DNA of 64,000 nucleotides from an uncultured Flavobacteriaceae bacterium (GCA_947502635.1 CANNAN010000004.1:1-64000), one strand, 5' to 3'. Counted from the first letter of the stretch, positions 49,574 to 60,042 are shown. A program made the numbers and translations. Notes: generated from the sequence alone by a model not told the origin.

Positions 49574-50263
49574 TCAACTAGGTTCTGTAAATCTGCTAAA
49601 ATATTTAGAGAGACTAAAATCTTGTTGATAATCAAAGGATTGAGAAGTCAATTTTATTTTTAAAATTCGATCCAACCTAAATTCTCTTATTTCATTTCTT
49701 AATCTGCAATGTGCAATCATTACCCAGGCTTTATCTGTATAATAAACACCTAAGGGATCAATTTTTCTTAGTGTTTGCTCATCTTTATAAATTGAGTGGT
49801 AAACAATCTCTAGTACTTCTGTGTTTGTAATTGATTTTTGAATGGTTGATAACCAATTGCTTTTAAAGATTTCTTTTTTAAAAGATGGGGTTATTCTGTT
49901 TTCTAATTTGGCAATATTCTCTTTTTCAAAATTCCTTAGAATGGATTTGATTTTTATAAGTACGGAATTAAAATCTTTTATAAGCGAAGCATCACCTTGA
50001 TTAGAAATAAGTTTTTCGGAAACAATTAATGCGTTAGCTTCTTCTTCTGTTATCATTATAGGTGGTAACGAATAGCCATCAACAATAAAATACCCGATAC
50101 CATTTTCCGAACCAATGGGAATACCTGCCTCTTGAAGTGTTTTAATATCGCGATAAACAGTTCGTAAGCTAATTTCGAATCTATCGGCAACTTCTTTAGC
50201 TGTTACCACTTTTTTAGATTGTAATTGAATTAAGATTGATGTTATTCTGGTGAGTCTGTTCAT
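49574..50263 (-). CDS. YafY-family HTH/WYL-domain transcriptional regulator
   Basis: VVTAKEVADRFEISLRTVYRDIKTLQEAGIPIGSENGIGYF; WYL-type RKIDPLGVYYTDKAWVMIAHCRLRNEIREFRLDRI. Start at Met 50263 preferred over TTG 50278. Confidence 0.92.
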   Translation of the reverse strand: MNRLTRITSILIQLQSKKVVTAKEVADRFEISLRTVYRDIKTLQEAGIPIGSENGIGYFIVDGYSLPPIMITEEEANALIVSEKLISNQGDASLIKDFNSVLIKIKSILRNFEKENIAKLENRITPSFKKEIFKSNWLSTIQKSITNTEVLEIVYHSIYKDEQTLRKIDPLGVYYTDKAWVMIAHCRLRNEIREFRLDRILKIKLTSQSFDYQQDFSLSKYFSRFTEPS

Positions 50264-50267
50264 TAAA

Positions 50268-50296
50268 TTAGTTAACAATAATTATTGCTTAACTAA
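50268..50296. promoter_or_regulatory. 29-bp near-perfect palindrome, candidate operator of the YafY/WYL regulator
   Basis: Minus strand TTAGTTAA-G-CAATAA|TTATTG-TTAACTAA: 14-bp arms perfectly complementary with one bulged G. Confidence 0.6.
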
Positions 50297-50304
50297 CAAA
50301 ATTA
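50297..50304 (-). promoter_or_regulatory. Candidate -7 box TAATTTTG for the YafY-family gene
   Basis: Exact TAnnTTTG match directly upstream of the palindrome; -33 TTG not obvious. Confidence 0.4.
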
Positions 50305-50353
50305 ATAGAATTTTATGACTAAAACAGTATTAGATATATAAATAGTAAAGAAA

Positions 50354-51202
50354 CTATTTAGTCTTTTTTTTCTGCTGGTCTACTATAGTAATGGCAGCAA
50401 TTAAATCCTTGACTTCAATGTCTTCAATGTCTTCATCAACATAAAAGGGTGCAAACTTATCTTTATTGTAATTGTATATTTTCCAACGGTTAAATTGATA
50501 TTCAAGGGCTGTAAAGTTTTCAATCCAATCTCCCGAATTTAAATACAAAGTCTTACCATACTTATTTTCTTTGTATTCCATTTTTGGCTGGTGAATATGT
50601 CCGCAAACCACATAATCATAACCATTTTCAATAGCTAAATCAGAAATAACTTTTTCGTAATCACTAATAAACTTGATAGCGCCTTTAACACCATTTTTTA
50701 CTTTTTTAGATAATGAATAACGCTCTTTGCCTCGTTTTTCTAAATACCAATTTACCAAACGGTTAAGAAGCGTTAGTAGGTCGTAACCGTAACCACCTAA
50801 TTTTGCAAGCCATTTTGCATTTTGTATAGAAACATCGAAAACATCCCCATGAAAAAACCAAGCCTTTTTGCCATTTAATTCTAAAACAAGTTTGTCTACA
50901 ATAGAAATTTTGCCAATAGTTGTATTGCTAAATTTGCGTAACATTTCATCATGGTTTCCTGTAATGTAGATAATGTCAACACCATCTGAAGCCATATCCA
51001 TAATCTTTTTAATAACTTTTAAGTGCGATTTAGGGAAGTAACGTTTACTAAATTGCCAGATATCAATAATATCACCATTTAAAACCAGTTTTTTTGGTTC
51101 TATACTATTCAAATAGGTGAGTAGGTGCTTAGCATGGCAACCGTAAGTTCCAAGATGAACATCCGAGATTACTGCGATTTCTATTTTGCGTTTAATTTTC
51201 AA
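50354..51202 (-). CDS. UDP-2,3-diacylglucosamine diphosphatase-like metallophosphoesterase
   Basis: AVISDVHLGTYGCHAKHLL, LNGDIIDIW, ITGNHDEMLR, VVCGHIHQPKM. Confidence 0.92.
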   Translation of the reverse strand: MKIKRKIEIAVISDVHLGTYGCHAKHLLTYLNSIEPKKLVLNGDIIDIWQFSKRYFPKSHLKVIKKIMDMASDGVDIIYITGNHDEMLRKFSNTTIGKISIVDKLVLELNGKKAWFFHGDVFDVSIQNAKWLAKLGGYGYDLLTLLNRLVNWYLEKRGKERYSLSKKVKNGVKGAIKFISDYEKVISDLAIENGYDYVVCGHIHQPKMEYKENKYGKTLYLNSGDWIENFTALEYQFNRWKIYNYNKDKFAPFYVDEDIEDIEVKDLIAAITIVDQQKKKTK

Positions 51203-51394
51203 TCAATATTGTCTTAGAATTATAGTTACAAATAAAAGGTTTTTATATTATGTAAATATTATCTTATAATTATTTAAATATCAGTATTGTGTTAAACTAT
51301 TGTTAGGTTATTAATTACAATAAATTATGGTCTTTATGCTATTTCACTTTCGTATCTCTGAGAATAGATTTATTTTAGCAGCAAAATTTTATAT

Positions 51395-52456
51395 ATGGCA
51401 GGTAATTCCTTTGGAAAACTATTTAATTTAACAACATATGGAGAATCTCATGGACCCGCCTTAGGAGGAGTGATTGATGGTTGTCCTTCTGGTATTGAAT
51501 TAGATTTAGAGGCAATTCAAAACGAGCTTAACAGAAGAAAACCAGGGCAGTCTACTATCGTTACACAACGTAAGGAACCAGATACTGTTAAATTTCATTC
51601 GGGTATTTTTGAAGGTATAACCACAGGAACCTCTATTGGTTTTGTGATTGAAAATACCAATCAAAAATCTCATGATTACACCCATATTAAAGATAGTTAT
51701 AGACCAAGTCATGCAGATTATGTATACGACAAAAAATACGGCTTTAGAGACTATCGTGGTGGTGGACGAAGTTCTGCAAGAGAAACGGCATGCCGTGTAG
51801 TTGCTGGCGCCATTGCTAAACAGATGTTAAAAGGCATTGAAATTACAGCTTATGTTTCTGGTGTTGGTATGATGAAACTTGGTAAGCCATATACAGAATT
51901 AGACTTGACAAAAATAGAATCTAATATTGTAAGGTGTCCAGATCAGGTTATGGCAACTAATATGGAGTCATATATAAAGGAAGTTCGAAGTAAAGGGGAT
52001 ACCGTAGGAGGTATTGTTAGCTGTGTGATTAAAAACGTGCCTGTAGGTTTAGGCGAACCCGTATTCGATAAATTACATGCAGAATTAGGCAAAGCAATGC
52101 TTTCTATTAATGCTGTAAAAGGATTTGAATATGGTAGTGGATTTGAAGGTAGCACCATGTATGGTAGCGATCATAATGACGCGTTTAACAACGATGGCAC
52201 AACAAAAACGAATTTCTCTGGTGGTATTCAAGGAGGAATAAGTAACGGTATGGATATCTATTTCAATGTTGCTTTTAAACCTGTAGCAACACTTATTCAA
52301 AAATACGAGACCATAGATAAGGCAGGAAATACTGTAGAAATGCAAGGTAAAGGGCGTCATGATCCATGTGTGGTTCCAAGAGCTGTGCCCATTGTAGAAG
52401 CTATGGCTGCATTGGTTTTAGCCGATTTTTACTTGATTAATAAGATGCATAGTTAG
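51395..52456 (+). CDS. aroC: Chorismate synthase
   Basis: [73 protein letters not shown]. Confidence 0.98.
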   Translation: MAGNSFGKLFNLTTYGESHGPALGGVIDGCPSGIELDLEAIQNELNRRKPGQSTIVTQRKEPDTVKFHSGIFEGITTGTSIGFVIENTNQKSHDYTHIKDSYRPSHADYVYDKKYGFRDYRGGGRSSARETACRVVAGAIAKQMLKGIEITAYVSGVGMMKLGKPYTELDLTKIESNIVRCPDQVMATNMESYIKEVRSKGDTVGGIVSCVIKNVPVGLGEPVFDKLHAELGKAMLSINAVKGFEYGSGFEGSTMYGSDHNDAFNNDGTTKTNFSGGIQGGISNGMDIYFNVAFKPVATLIQKYETIDKAGNTVEMQGKGRHDPCVVPRAVPIVEAMAALVLADFYLINKMHS

Positions 52457-52674
52457 GCAAACATGTTCCGCTTTTTATTCTATTTTTAGCTCTGAATTTG
52501 GTTTCGTTGTTAAACATATGTTTGCTAATGCCTTAACCTAAGTTCTAACGAAACAGATTTCTGTACACAAAAAAGATAAATTTATCTTGACTATAGTCGA
52601 AGGCTATATTCGGGCTGAAAATACTTATCTTGCTTTTGAAAATTTACATTCGGTTATATAGAATTATATATTAT

Positions 52675-53997
52675 ATGAAAAAACTAGCATTACATTGGAA
52701 GATAATTATAGGAATGATTTTAGGTATCATTTTCGGTTTTATTATGAATTCTGTAGGAGGAAAAGGTTTTGTAAGTGATTGGATCGCGCCTTTTGGAACG
52801 ATCTTTATTAATCTACTTAAACTTATTGCAGTACCATTAATCTTGGCATCATTAATAAAAGGGATTTCAGATTTAAAAGATATTTCTAAAATTAAAACCA
52901 TGGGGTTGCGTACCATTGGTATTTATATAACAACCACCTTGGTTGCTATAATCATTGGTTTAAGTATTGTAAACATTATAAAGCCAGGAGAAGGTATGCC
53001 ACAAAATACCATTGAAAAAATTAAATCTAAATATGAAAATGATGCTGGTGTTGCAGATAAACTCTCAAAAGCATCCGCACAACAAGATGCTGGACCGCTA
53101 CAAGCTTTAGTTGATATCTTTCCAAGTAATATATTTAAAGCTTTAGGTAATGCCAAGATGCTTCAAGTTATTTTCTTTGCGTTATTTGTTGGTATTTGCT
53201 TGTTGTTAATCCCAGAGAAGAAAGCAAAACCTTTGGTAGATTTTTTCGATTCCTTAAATGAGGTCGTCATGAAAATGGTGGATTTAATTATGCTTTTTGC
53301 ACCTTATGCAGTATTTGCTTTGATGGCTAATGTTATTATTGCTTTTGATGATACTGAAATTCTTCTAAAACTGTTAAATTACGCACTGTGTGTTGTAGGT
53401 GGTTTAATTTTAATGATTGGTTTTTATCTTATTTTAGTAAAAGTATATACCAAAAAATCGCCTTTATGGTTTTTAAAAGAAATAAGTCCAGCACAATTGT
53501 TAGCTTTTTCAACAAGTAGTAGTGCTGCTACTTTACCAGTCACTATGGAGCGTGTAGAAGAGCACCTTGGGGTAGACAAAGAAGTCTCTGGGTTTGTTTT
53601 ACCAGTTGGAGCTACTGTTAATATGGACGGGACAAGTTTATATCAAGGAATTGCAGCAGTATTTATTATGCAAGTTATTTGGCCAGAGGGTTTAACTTTT
53701 ACAAATCAATTAGTTATAATTGCAACGGCTTTGTTAGCTTCTATAGGAAGTGCAGCAGTACCAAGTGCTGGTATGGTTATGTTAGTTATTGTTTTGGAAT
53801 CCATTGGCTTTCCTGCAGAGTTATTGCCTATAGGCTTGGCGCTTATTTTTGCTGTAGACAGACCATTGGATATGTGTAGAACTGTAGTCAATGTAACTGG
53901 AGATGCTACTGTTTCTATGATGGTTGCCAAATCTTTAGGTAAACTGCATAAACCTAAGCCTAAAGCATGGGATGATAATTATGAAAAAGTAAAATAA
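52675..53997 (+). CDS. Dicarboxylate/amino acid:cation symporter
   Basis: LAFSTSSSAATLPVTMERVEEHLGV, LPVGATVNMDGTSLYQGIAAVFI; start at MKKLALHWK (52675). Confidence 0.95.
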   Translation: MKKLALHWKIIIGMILGIIFGFIMNSVGGKGFVSDWIAPFGTIFINLLKLIAVPLILASLIKGISDLKDISKIKTMGLRTIGIYITTTLVAIIIGLSIVNIIKPGEGMPQNTIEKIKSKYENDAGVADKLSKASAQQDAGPLQALVDIFPSNIFKALGNAKMLQVIFFALFVGICLLLIPEKKAKPLVDFFDSLNEVVMKMVDLIMLFAPYAVFALMANVIIAFDDTEILLKLLNYALCVVGGLILMIGFYLILVKVYTKKSPLWFLKEISPAQLLAFSTSSSAATLPVTMERVEEHLGVDKEVSGFVLPVGATVNMDGTSLYQGIAAVFIMQVIWPEGLTFTNQLVIIATALLASIGSAAVPSAGMVMLVIVLESIGFPAELLPIGLALIFAVDRPLDMCRTVVNVTGDATVSMMVAKSLGKLHKPKPKAWDDNYEKVK

Positions 53998-54048
53998 TAT
54001 ATTTCATTTTATAATGAAATACTTGTTTTTAAAATAAAACAGTGTAAG

Positions 54049-54561
54049 ATGCTTAAGTATAAAAAAATACAAATTATTATTTATAGTTTATTAGTAGTTG
54101 TAATGAGTTCTTGTTATTCAAATTCTAAAAATAGTGATGAGCTTATTAAGATTGTCGAGAAACTTAAAATAGACGAAAATCATACATTCTTTAAAGAATT
54201 GGAACCAACAGAGATAGATTGCAAAGCTATTTTCTCGAACACATGGAATGCTTCTAAAGGATATGAGTTTTCGAAAAACAGATGGGAAGGATTAGAGATG
54301 GTTCCTGATAATGCTATGAAGCCAGAAAGTATGGATGCAGAGGTGCTAATTTTATCAGCAACTGTCGAAGAGTTGAAAAAGGGGGAAACAAATGGGTTGC
54401 CAATAGAGTATGTTAATATAGCTAGCAGGTTTAAGGAAGATGTAACTGTTTACGGAATTCAATATTTAAATGAAGATAAAACCGTTCAAAAGACCCGAAC
54501 TGCATTTTTTAAAATAAAAGATAGATGGGTTATGTTTCCTAGAGTTTATATTGCTTTTTAA
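54049..54561 (+). CDS. Hypothetical lipoprotein
   Basis: Signal peptide with lipobox-like VVMSSC. Confidence 0.6.
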   Translation: MLKYKKIQIIIYSLLVVVMSSCYSNSKNSDELIKIVEKLKIDENHTFFKELEPTEIDCKAIFSNTWNASKGYEFSKNRWEGLEMVPDNAMKPESMDAEVLILSATVEELKKGETNGLPIEYVNIASRFKEDVTVYGIQYLNEDKTVQKTRTAFFKIKDRWVMFPRVYIAF

Positions 54562-54572
54562 TTATATTTATA

Positions 54573-55388
54573 ATGAAAATTTCAATGACTTCCCCAATAG
54601 TATCTGTTGAATGGCTTCATGAGAATTTGGAAGCCGATAATTTAATTGTTCTGGATGGAACGATAAATAAAATATTTGATACTTCTCAAAATCAAATACC
54701 CAATGCACGATTTTTTGATATCAAAAAGAAATTTAGTGAAGCTAATGCACCGTTTCCTAGTACATTTCCATCTCAAGATCAATTTGAAAAAGAAGCCAGG
54801 GTTTTAGGGATAAATAAAAACAGTGCAATTGTTGTTTATGATGATAAGGGGATTTACTCAAGTGCCCGCGTGTGGTGGTTGTTTAAAGCTTTTGGGTATC
54901 ATAATATAGCGGTATTAAATGGCGGATTTCCAGCTTGGAAAAAAGCTGATTATGAAACTGAGTCCATGAAAAAGTATACAGGTAAATCGGGTGATTTTGA
55001 AGCTAATTATAATCAGGAATACATGATCTTTTTTGATGATGTAAAAAACGTTTCAAAAAATAAAACACATCATATAATTGATGCACGATCGGAAGGTAGA
55101 TTCAGGAGTCTTGAGCCAGAACCTAGAGAAGGTTTACGAATGGGTAATATTCCTAATTCGGTGAATTTACCTTTTACAGACCTTTTGGATAATGGCAAAT
55201 TAAGATCTAAAGAAACTATAAATAAAACTCTAAAAGAATTAGCGAACAAAGAAGATAATATTGTGTTTTCATGTGGTTCTGGTATCACAGCATGTGTATT
55301 AGCTTTAGGAGCGAGTATTTCGGGGTATGAAAATATATCGGTTTACGATGGTTCTTGGACTGAATGGGGGAGTTTAGTTAATGAGTAG
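54573..55388 (+). CDS. Sulfurtransferase (two rhodanese domains, thiosulfate/3-mercaptopyruvate type)
   Basis: VSVEWLHENLEADNLIVLDG, ARVWWLFKAFGYHNIAVLNGGFPAWK, VFSCGSGITACVLAL. Confidence 0.95.
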   Translation: MKISMTSPIVSVEWLHENLEADNLIVLDGTINKIFDTSQNQIPNARFFDIKKKFSEANAPFPSTFPSQDQFEKEARVLGINKNSAIVVYDDKGIYSSARVWWLFKAFGYHNIAVLNGGFPAWKKADYETESMKKYTGKSGDFEANYNQEYMIFFDDVKNVSKNKTHHIIDARSEGRFRSLEPEPREGLRMGNIPNSVNLPFTDLLDNGKLRSKETINKTLKELANKEDNIVFSCGSGITACVLALGASISGYENISVYDGSWTEWGSLVNE

Positions 55389-55413
55389 GCAGTGAAAGTT
55401 TTTACATAAATTA

Positions 55414-55827
55414 CTACAAAAACTTACTCTTTAATTCGGGCGTCGGAATCATACAAGCATCCTTTTTTCCATACCATTTGTAACGATTTTTTGCAATATA
55501 ATCGTAAACCCAATTTCGAATAAAAGGAGGGATAATAAAGAATACACTCATTAAGCTTTGAGGAAATCCTAGATGTTTTGCAATTTTTAAAGCAGCGGTA
55601 GATTTTGAAACAAGACTACTTTCTGGAGTGTATAATAATATAGAATCCGTTTTTTTAGTATCAATATTAAAGCGCTCAATAAGGTCTTTACCAATCTCGC
55701 TTTGCAAAGGAGCAAACAAGAATATATTCTTTTTGTCATGTTTTATAACATATTGCACACTACTGTTGCAAAGGTTACAAACACCATCAAACAAAATAAT
55801 TTTTTTATGTTTTGGTAAATCAATCAT
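55414..55827 (-). CDS. DCC family thiol-disulfide oxidoreductase (DUF393)
   Basis: IILFDGVCNLCNSSVQYVIKHDKK...KNRYKWYGKKDACMIP. Confidence 0.93.
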   Translation of the reverse strand: MIDLPKHKKIILFDGVCNLCNSSVQYVIKHDKKNIFLFAPLQSEIGKDLIERFNIDTKKTDSILLYTPESSLVSKSTAALKIAKHLGFPQSLMSVFFIIPPFIRNWVYDYIAKNRYKWYGKKDACMIPTPELKSKFL

Positions 55828-55875
55828 AATTTATCAAGGAGACTTTAATTGTAAAGTTTTCTTATTAATTTTATT

Positions 55876-55929
55876 ACTGAACACTGAACACTGAACACTG
55901 AACACTGAACACAGAACACTGAACACTGA
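55876..55929. repeat. Heptamer tandem repeat (ACACTGA)n, about 7.7 copies
   Basis: actga-(acactga)x4-acacaga-(acactga)x2, ending at the base before the mutS2 stop codon. Confidence 0.95.
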
Positions 55930-58128
55930 TTACTTCTTCCCAGCTTCAACAAGCTCTAATTGTTCAATACTTACATTAGTCGTAAAAATACCATAATTTA
56001 CTACAGCTTTATTTTTTTCAATTTTATCAATACTACCAACAGCACGCCCATCTTCCATGCGTACTCGATCTCCAACTTTTAGGGTGGGTCTGGGTTTTGG
56101 AGTTTCAATAGCTTTTTTCTTTGCTTCTTTTTTCTTTTTGCGTATAACAGTTACTACTTTTTCAACTTCTTTTTTTACTTGTTCCTCTTTTGCTTTTATG
56201 ACTTTTTTCTGTTTGATTGTCACTTTTTTTCGTTTGGAATTTTCAATTTGAACGACTTTAAAAAGTTCGTCCATAAGTTGGCGTTTTTGCTTATTATCGA
56301 AGTATTTTTCGGCAATATCGTTCACTTTCTGACCTAAATAAATAAGACGCTGGTTGCTATCGTATAGTTCTTGGTAGCTTTCTAATTTCTTTTGAACTTT
56401 GGCATTAATCTCTTCAAGCTTATCAGCTTCTTCTATTTTTTTCTTTTCGTTCAGTTTTAGGGATTGTCCTGTTTTTTCTAAACGAGAACGCTCTTTTTGT
56501 AATTTGGCAATGGTTGCGTCAAAACGGACTTTACTGCGTTCAATTTTCTTTTTAGCACGATTTATTAAACTATAAGGAATTCCATTTTTCTGTGCCACTT
56601 CAAAAGTAAAAGAACTTCCTGCTTGCCCTATAACCAATTTAAAAAGAGGTTCTAGTGTACGTTCATCAAAAAGCATATTCGCATTGAGCATGTTGGGTAG
56701 TTCGTTTGCTAATATTTTTAAATTAGAATAATGAGTCGTTATTATACCAAATGCTTCTCTATGATAAAACTCTTCTAAAAAAGTTTCAGCTAAGGCTCCA
56801 CCAAGTTCTGGATCACTTCCCGTTCCAAACTCATCAATTAAAAAGAGCGTATTCTTATTACACTTCTTTAAAAAATAATTCATTTGTTTTAAACGGTAGC
56901 TATAAGTGCTTAGATGATTCTCTATGGATTGATTGTCTCCAATATCACTTAGTATTCTATCGAATAAACAAACTTTACTACGCTCATGAACAGGAATTAG
57001 TAAACCGCTTTGTAGCATGACTTGTAATAAACCAACTGTTTTAAGAGTAATACTTTTTCCACCAGCATTAGGGCCCGAAATGACTATGATCCTACTATCT
57101 TGCTTTAATTCTATGGTTTGCGGAAAAGTTGTTTCTTTCTTTTCTAAGTTATTTAAATATAAAAGAGGATGATACGCATCTCTCAAAAACATACTTCTAC
57201 CTTCCGAAATTTCAGGAAGAATAGCATTCATAGATCGTGCATACTTCGCTTTTGCCGAAATAACATCAATATCAATTAAAAAAGCCTGATAGTTTTCTAA
57301 TAAAGGTAAAAACGGACGAATAAAATTGGTCAGGTCTTTTAAAATACGAATAACCTCTTCTTGTTCTTCATACTCCAAATTATTAAGTTCTCTGGAGTAT
57401 TGTAAAGTAGTTTCTGGTTCAATATAAACAATACTACCTGTTTTACTACCACCCATAATAGCGCCCTTTACTTTACGGCGATACATGGCTTTTACTGCGA
57501 GAACACGTTTGTTATCGACTACAGATTCACGAATATCATCTAAATATTCAAGATTGTGGTAGGTGTTAAGTGCTGTCGAAAAACTGGCATTTATTTTACC
57601 TTTTATCTTATTAATAGATTGACGTAGTTCAAAAAGTAAGCTGGATGCATTATCCTTTATATCTCCAAAACGATCTACAATGGCATCTACTTTTTCAATA
57701 ATTACTTTGGTAACTTCAATATGTGACGCAAATTCGTTAAGTTTCGGGTAGTACTCATTAAACTTTTTTAAATAAGTAACAATGTCATTTGTAGTTAATG
57801 ACATGGAGACTATTTTTTTTAAAGCATGTACTTCCAGATAAGTGTTTTCAATGCGTAATAACTTAATTTCCTTAGATATAGAGTCAAATCCATGATTTGG
57901 AATACGGTTGTCGTTATAAAACGATGATAGGTACTCATTCGTTAACTGTAAAGCACTAATAAGTGAGTCCTTAGTATTGTAAGGGCTTGTTAATAATGCT
58001 TTTTCGTTGCCTAAAGGTGTTACGCAGTGCTCGCTTACTTGTTGCAGAACCGTTGCAAATTCTAGGTCTTTTAATGTTTTATCATGAATATTTATCATTC
58101 GCTTTCTCATCAAGAAATAAGTGAACAA
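55930..58128 (-). CDS. mutS2: Endonuclease MutS2
   Basis: VISGPNAGGKSITLKTVGLLQVMLQSGLLIP, LIDEFGTGSDPELGGALAE; C-terminus too short for an obvious Smr domain. Start may be 58098. Confidence 0.93.
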   Translation of the reverse strand: MFTYFLMRKRMINIHDKTLKDLEFATVLQQVSEHCVTPLGNEKALLTSPYNTKDSLISALQLTNEYLSSFYNDNRIPNHGFDSISKEIKLLRIENTYLEVHALKKIVSMSLTTNDIVTYLKKFNEYYPKLNEFASHIEVTKVIIEKVDAIVDRFGDIKDNASSLLFELRQSINKIKGKINASFSTALNTYHNLEYLDDIRESVVDNKRVLAVKAMYRRKVKGAIMGGSKTGSIVYIEPETTLQYSRELNNLEYEEQEEVIRILKDLTNFIRPFLPLLENYQAFLIDIDVISAKAKYARSMNAILPEISEGRSMFLRDAYHPLLYLNNLEKKETTFPQTIELKQDSRIIVISGPNAGGKSITLKTVGLLQVMLQSGLLIPVHERSKVCLFDRILSDIGDNQSIENHLSTYSYRLKQMNYFLKKCNKNTLFLIDEFGTGSDPELGGALAETFLEEFYHREAFGIITTHYSNLKILANELPNMLNANMLFDERTLEPLFKLVIGQAGSSFTFEVAQKNGIPYSLINRAKKKIERSKVRFDATIAKLQKERSRLEKTGQSLKLNEKKKIEEADKLEEINAKVQKKLESYQELYDSNQRLIYLGQKVNDIAEKYFDNKQKRQLMDELFKVVQIENSKRKKVTIKQKKVIKAKEEQVKKEVEKVVTVIRKKKKEAKKKAIETPKPRPTLKVGDRVRMEDGRAVGSIDKIEKNKAVVNYGIFTTNVSIEQLELVEAGKK

Positions 58129-58250
58129 AGTTAAAAATTCTATTTAATTAAGGTGCTGTTTTATCAATAACTAAATAAAAGATCAAAATCCTTAAAATAT
58201 GTTAATTAACAGTTAATTGTAATTCTTTAACATAACGCTAACATCTGTGG

Positions 58251-59390
58251 ATGAGATTTGTACATACCTTGAAAACGCAATCAAAAAATATGACTAAAAT
58301 GAAAACTAACAACCTTACCACATTATTTGTGTGTTTATTACTCATTTTGAGTTTTAACACATTTGCGCAAGTAAATACGCCTCGAGGAAGTCAACAAGCT
58401 ACGATGTCCCAACGAGTAGGTATTTCAGATGTTTCAATAACATATTCCAGACCAAGTGTAAAAGATAGAGAGGTATGGGGAAAATTGGTTCCTTATGGAA
58501 TGACTAATTTAGGGTTTGGAACCGCTACGGCAGCGCCTTGGAGAGCAGGGGCAAACGAGAATACAATCATTACTTTTAGTCATGATGCTAAATTAGAAGG
58601 AAAAGCTATTAAAGCTGGAACTTATGGACTTCATGTAGAATTGAAAGATGCAGATCATGCAACTATCATTTTGTCTCGTGATGCGAATGCTTGGGGAAGT
58701 TATTTTTATGATGCTTCTAAAGATGCATTACGAGCAGATGTTAAAACAAAGTCTGTGGCACATAAAGAGCTGTTAACTTATGAAGTTAATGAAATACAGC
58801 CAACCTACGCAATAGTTTCTTTGGTGTGGGAGAAAAAAGAAATTCCTTTTAAAGTAGAATTTGATGTTACTAATATCGTTTTAAACGAGTTTAGAGCCAA
58901 ATCTATAGGTAGTTTAGGATTTAATAGACAAAACTGGGAAAATATGGCACGCTTTTCATTAAATAATAGTGGTGATTTAGATGAAGCTTTAGGATGGATA
59001 AATGGTGCTATAGAAGGTAATTTTTACAGCCAAAAAACCTTTAATAATCTCGCAATTAAAGGCCAGATATTAAATAAGCTTGGTAGAACTCAAGAGTATG
59101 GAGCATTAATGGATGAAGCCTCGACCATGGCGAATAAAAACCAAATGAATAATATCGGTTATCAAATGTTGGCAATAAAAGATTATGATCGGGCACTTAA
59201 ATACTTTAAGTTGAATGTAGCTAATAATCCTAAAGATGCTAATTCTCATGACAGTTTGGGAGAGTGCTACAAAACCATGGGAGATAAGAAAAATGCCATT
59301 AAATACTTAAAAAAGGCATTATCATTAAACCCTCCAGCTAATGTAAAAGCAAATTCAGAAAAGCTCTTAGGAGAGTTAGGAGCTTTATAA
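58251..59390 (+). CDS. DUF2911 protein with C-terminal TPR repeats
   Basis: QATMSQRVGISDVSITYSRPSVKDREVWGKLVPYG; TPR-like DYDRALKYFKLNVANNPKDANSHDSLGECYK. True start may be the internal Met near 58290-58300. Confidence 0.88.
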   Translation: MRFVHTLKTQSKNMTKMKTNNLTTLFVCLLLILSFNTFAQVNTPRGSQQATMSQRVGISDVSITYSRPSVKDREVWGKLVPYGMTNLGFGTATAAPWRAGANENTIITFSHDAKLEGKAIKAGTYGLHVELKDADHATIILSRDANAWGSYFYDASKDALRADVKTKSVAHKELLTYEVNEIQPTYAIVSLVWEKKEIPFKVEFDVTNIVLNEFRAKSIGSLGFNRQNWENMARFSLNNSGDLDEALGWINGAIEGNFYSQKTFNNLAIKGQILNKLGRTQEYGALMDEASTMANKNQMNNIGYQMLAIKDYDRALKYFKLNVANNPKDANSHDSLGECYKTMGDKKNAIKYLKKALSLNPPANVKANSEKLLGELGAL

Positions 59391-59428
59391 GAAGTCATCA
59401 ATCAAACTACAAATATAACTGTGTGATT

Positions 59429-59460
59429 AAAAGCTCAACTCTAAAAGGGTTGAGCTTTTT
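59429..59460. terminator. Terminator between convergent DUF2911 gene and miaE
   Basis: AAAAGCTCAACTCTAAAAGGGTTGAGCTTTT stem with T tract. Confidence 0.85.
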
Positions 59461-60042
59461 TTAACCATGTACGGTTTCGGTTTTACCGTAGTTTTTTATT
59501 ACTATACTTTCAAACTCTATGAGTTCTTTCCAACGTTTATCTACATCAACATCTTTTCCGTATTTACGTGCAAACCCTATGAAAGTTGTATAATGCCCTG
59601 CTTCACTAATCATTAAATCATGATAAAATTTAGAAAGTTCAGGGTCTTTTATTTCTTTTGATAATAGTTTAAAACGTTCGCAGCTTCTGGCTTCGATCAT
59701 AGCAGAAAATAAAAGTCTGTCTACCATGCATTGCAGTCTGTTTCCACCTTTATTCATGAATTTATACAGTTCATTAACATAACTGTCTTTACGCTCTCTA
59801 CCTAGTTTATAACCACGCTTTTTTATAATATCATGAACCATTTGGAAGTGTTCTAATTCTTCTTGAGCTAATACTAGCAAATCAGTAACCAAGTCGGTAT
59901 ACTCAGAATTTAAAGTAATTATAGTAATGGCATTAGTGGCTGCTTTTTGCTCACACCAAGCATGATCGGTTAAGATCTCTTCAATATTTGATTCTACAAT
60001 ATTTACCCAGCGCGGGTCTGTTTCTAGTTTTAAACCAAGCAT
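59461..60042 (-). CDS. miaE: tRNA-(ms[2]io[6]A)-hydroxylase
   Basis: MLGLKLETDPRWVNIVESNIEEILTDHAWCEQKAATNA...EELEHFQMVH...EARSCERFKLL...SEAGHYTTFI. Start at 60042. Confidence 0.95.
   Translation of the reverse strand: MLGLKLETDPRWVNIVESNIEEILTDHAWCEQKAATNAITIITLNSEYTDLVTDLLVLAQEELEHFQMVHDIIKKRGYKLGRERKDSYVNELYKFMNKGGNRLQCMVDRLLFSAMIEARSCERFKLLSKEIKDPELSKFYHDLMISEAGHYTTFIGFARKYGKDVDVDKRWKELIEFESIVIKNYGKTETVHG

Noticed and set aside
52085-53930. Antisense or overlapping ORFs in aroC and the symporter gene (52085-52360, 52671-52916, 52923-53156, 53679-53879, 53706-53930)
   Set aside because: All overlap confidently assigned genes and lack family motifs.
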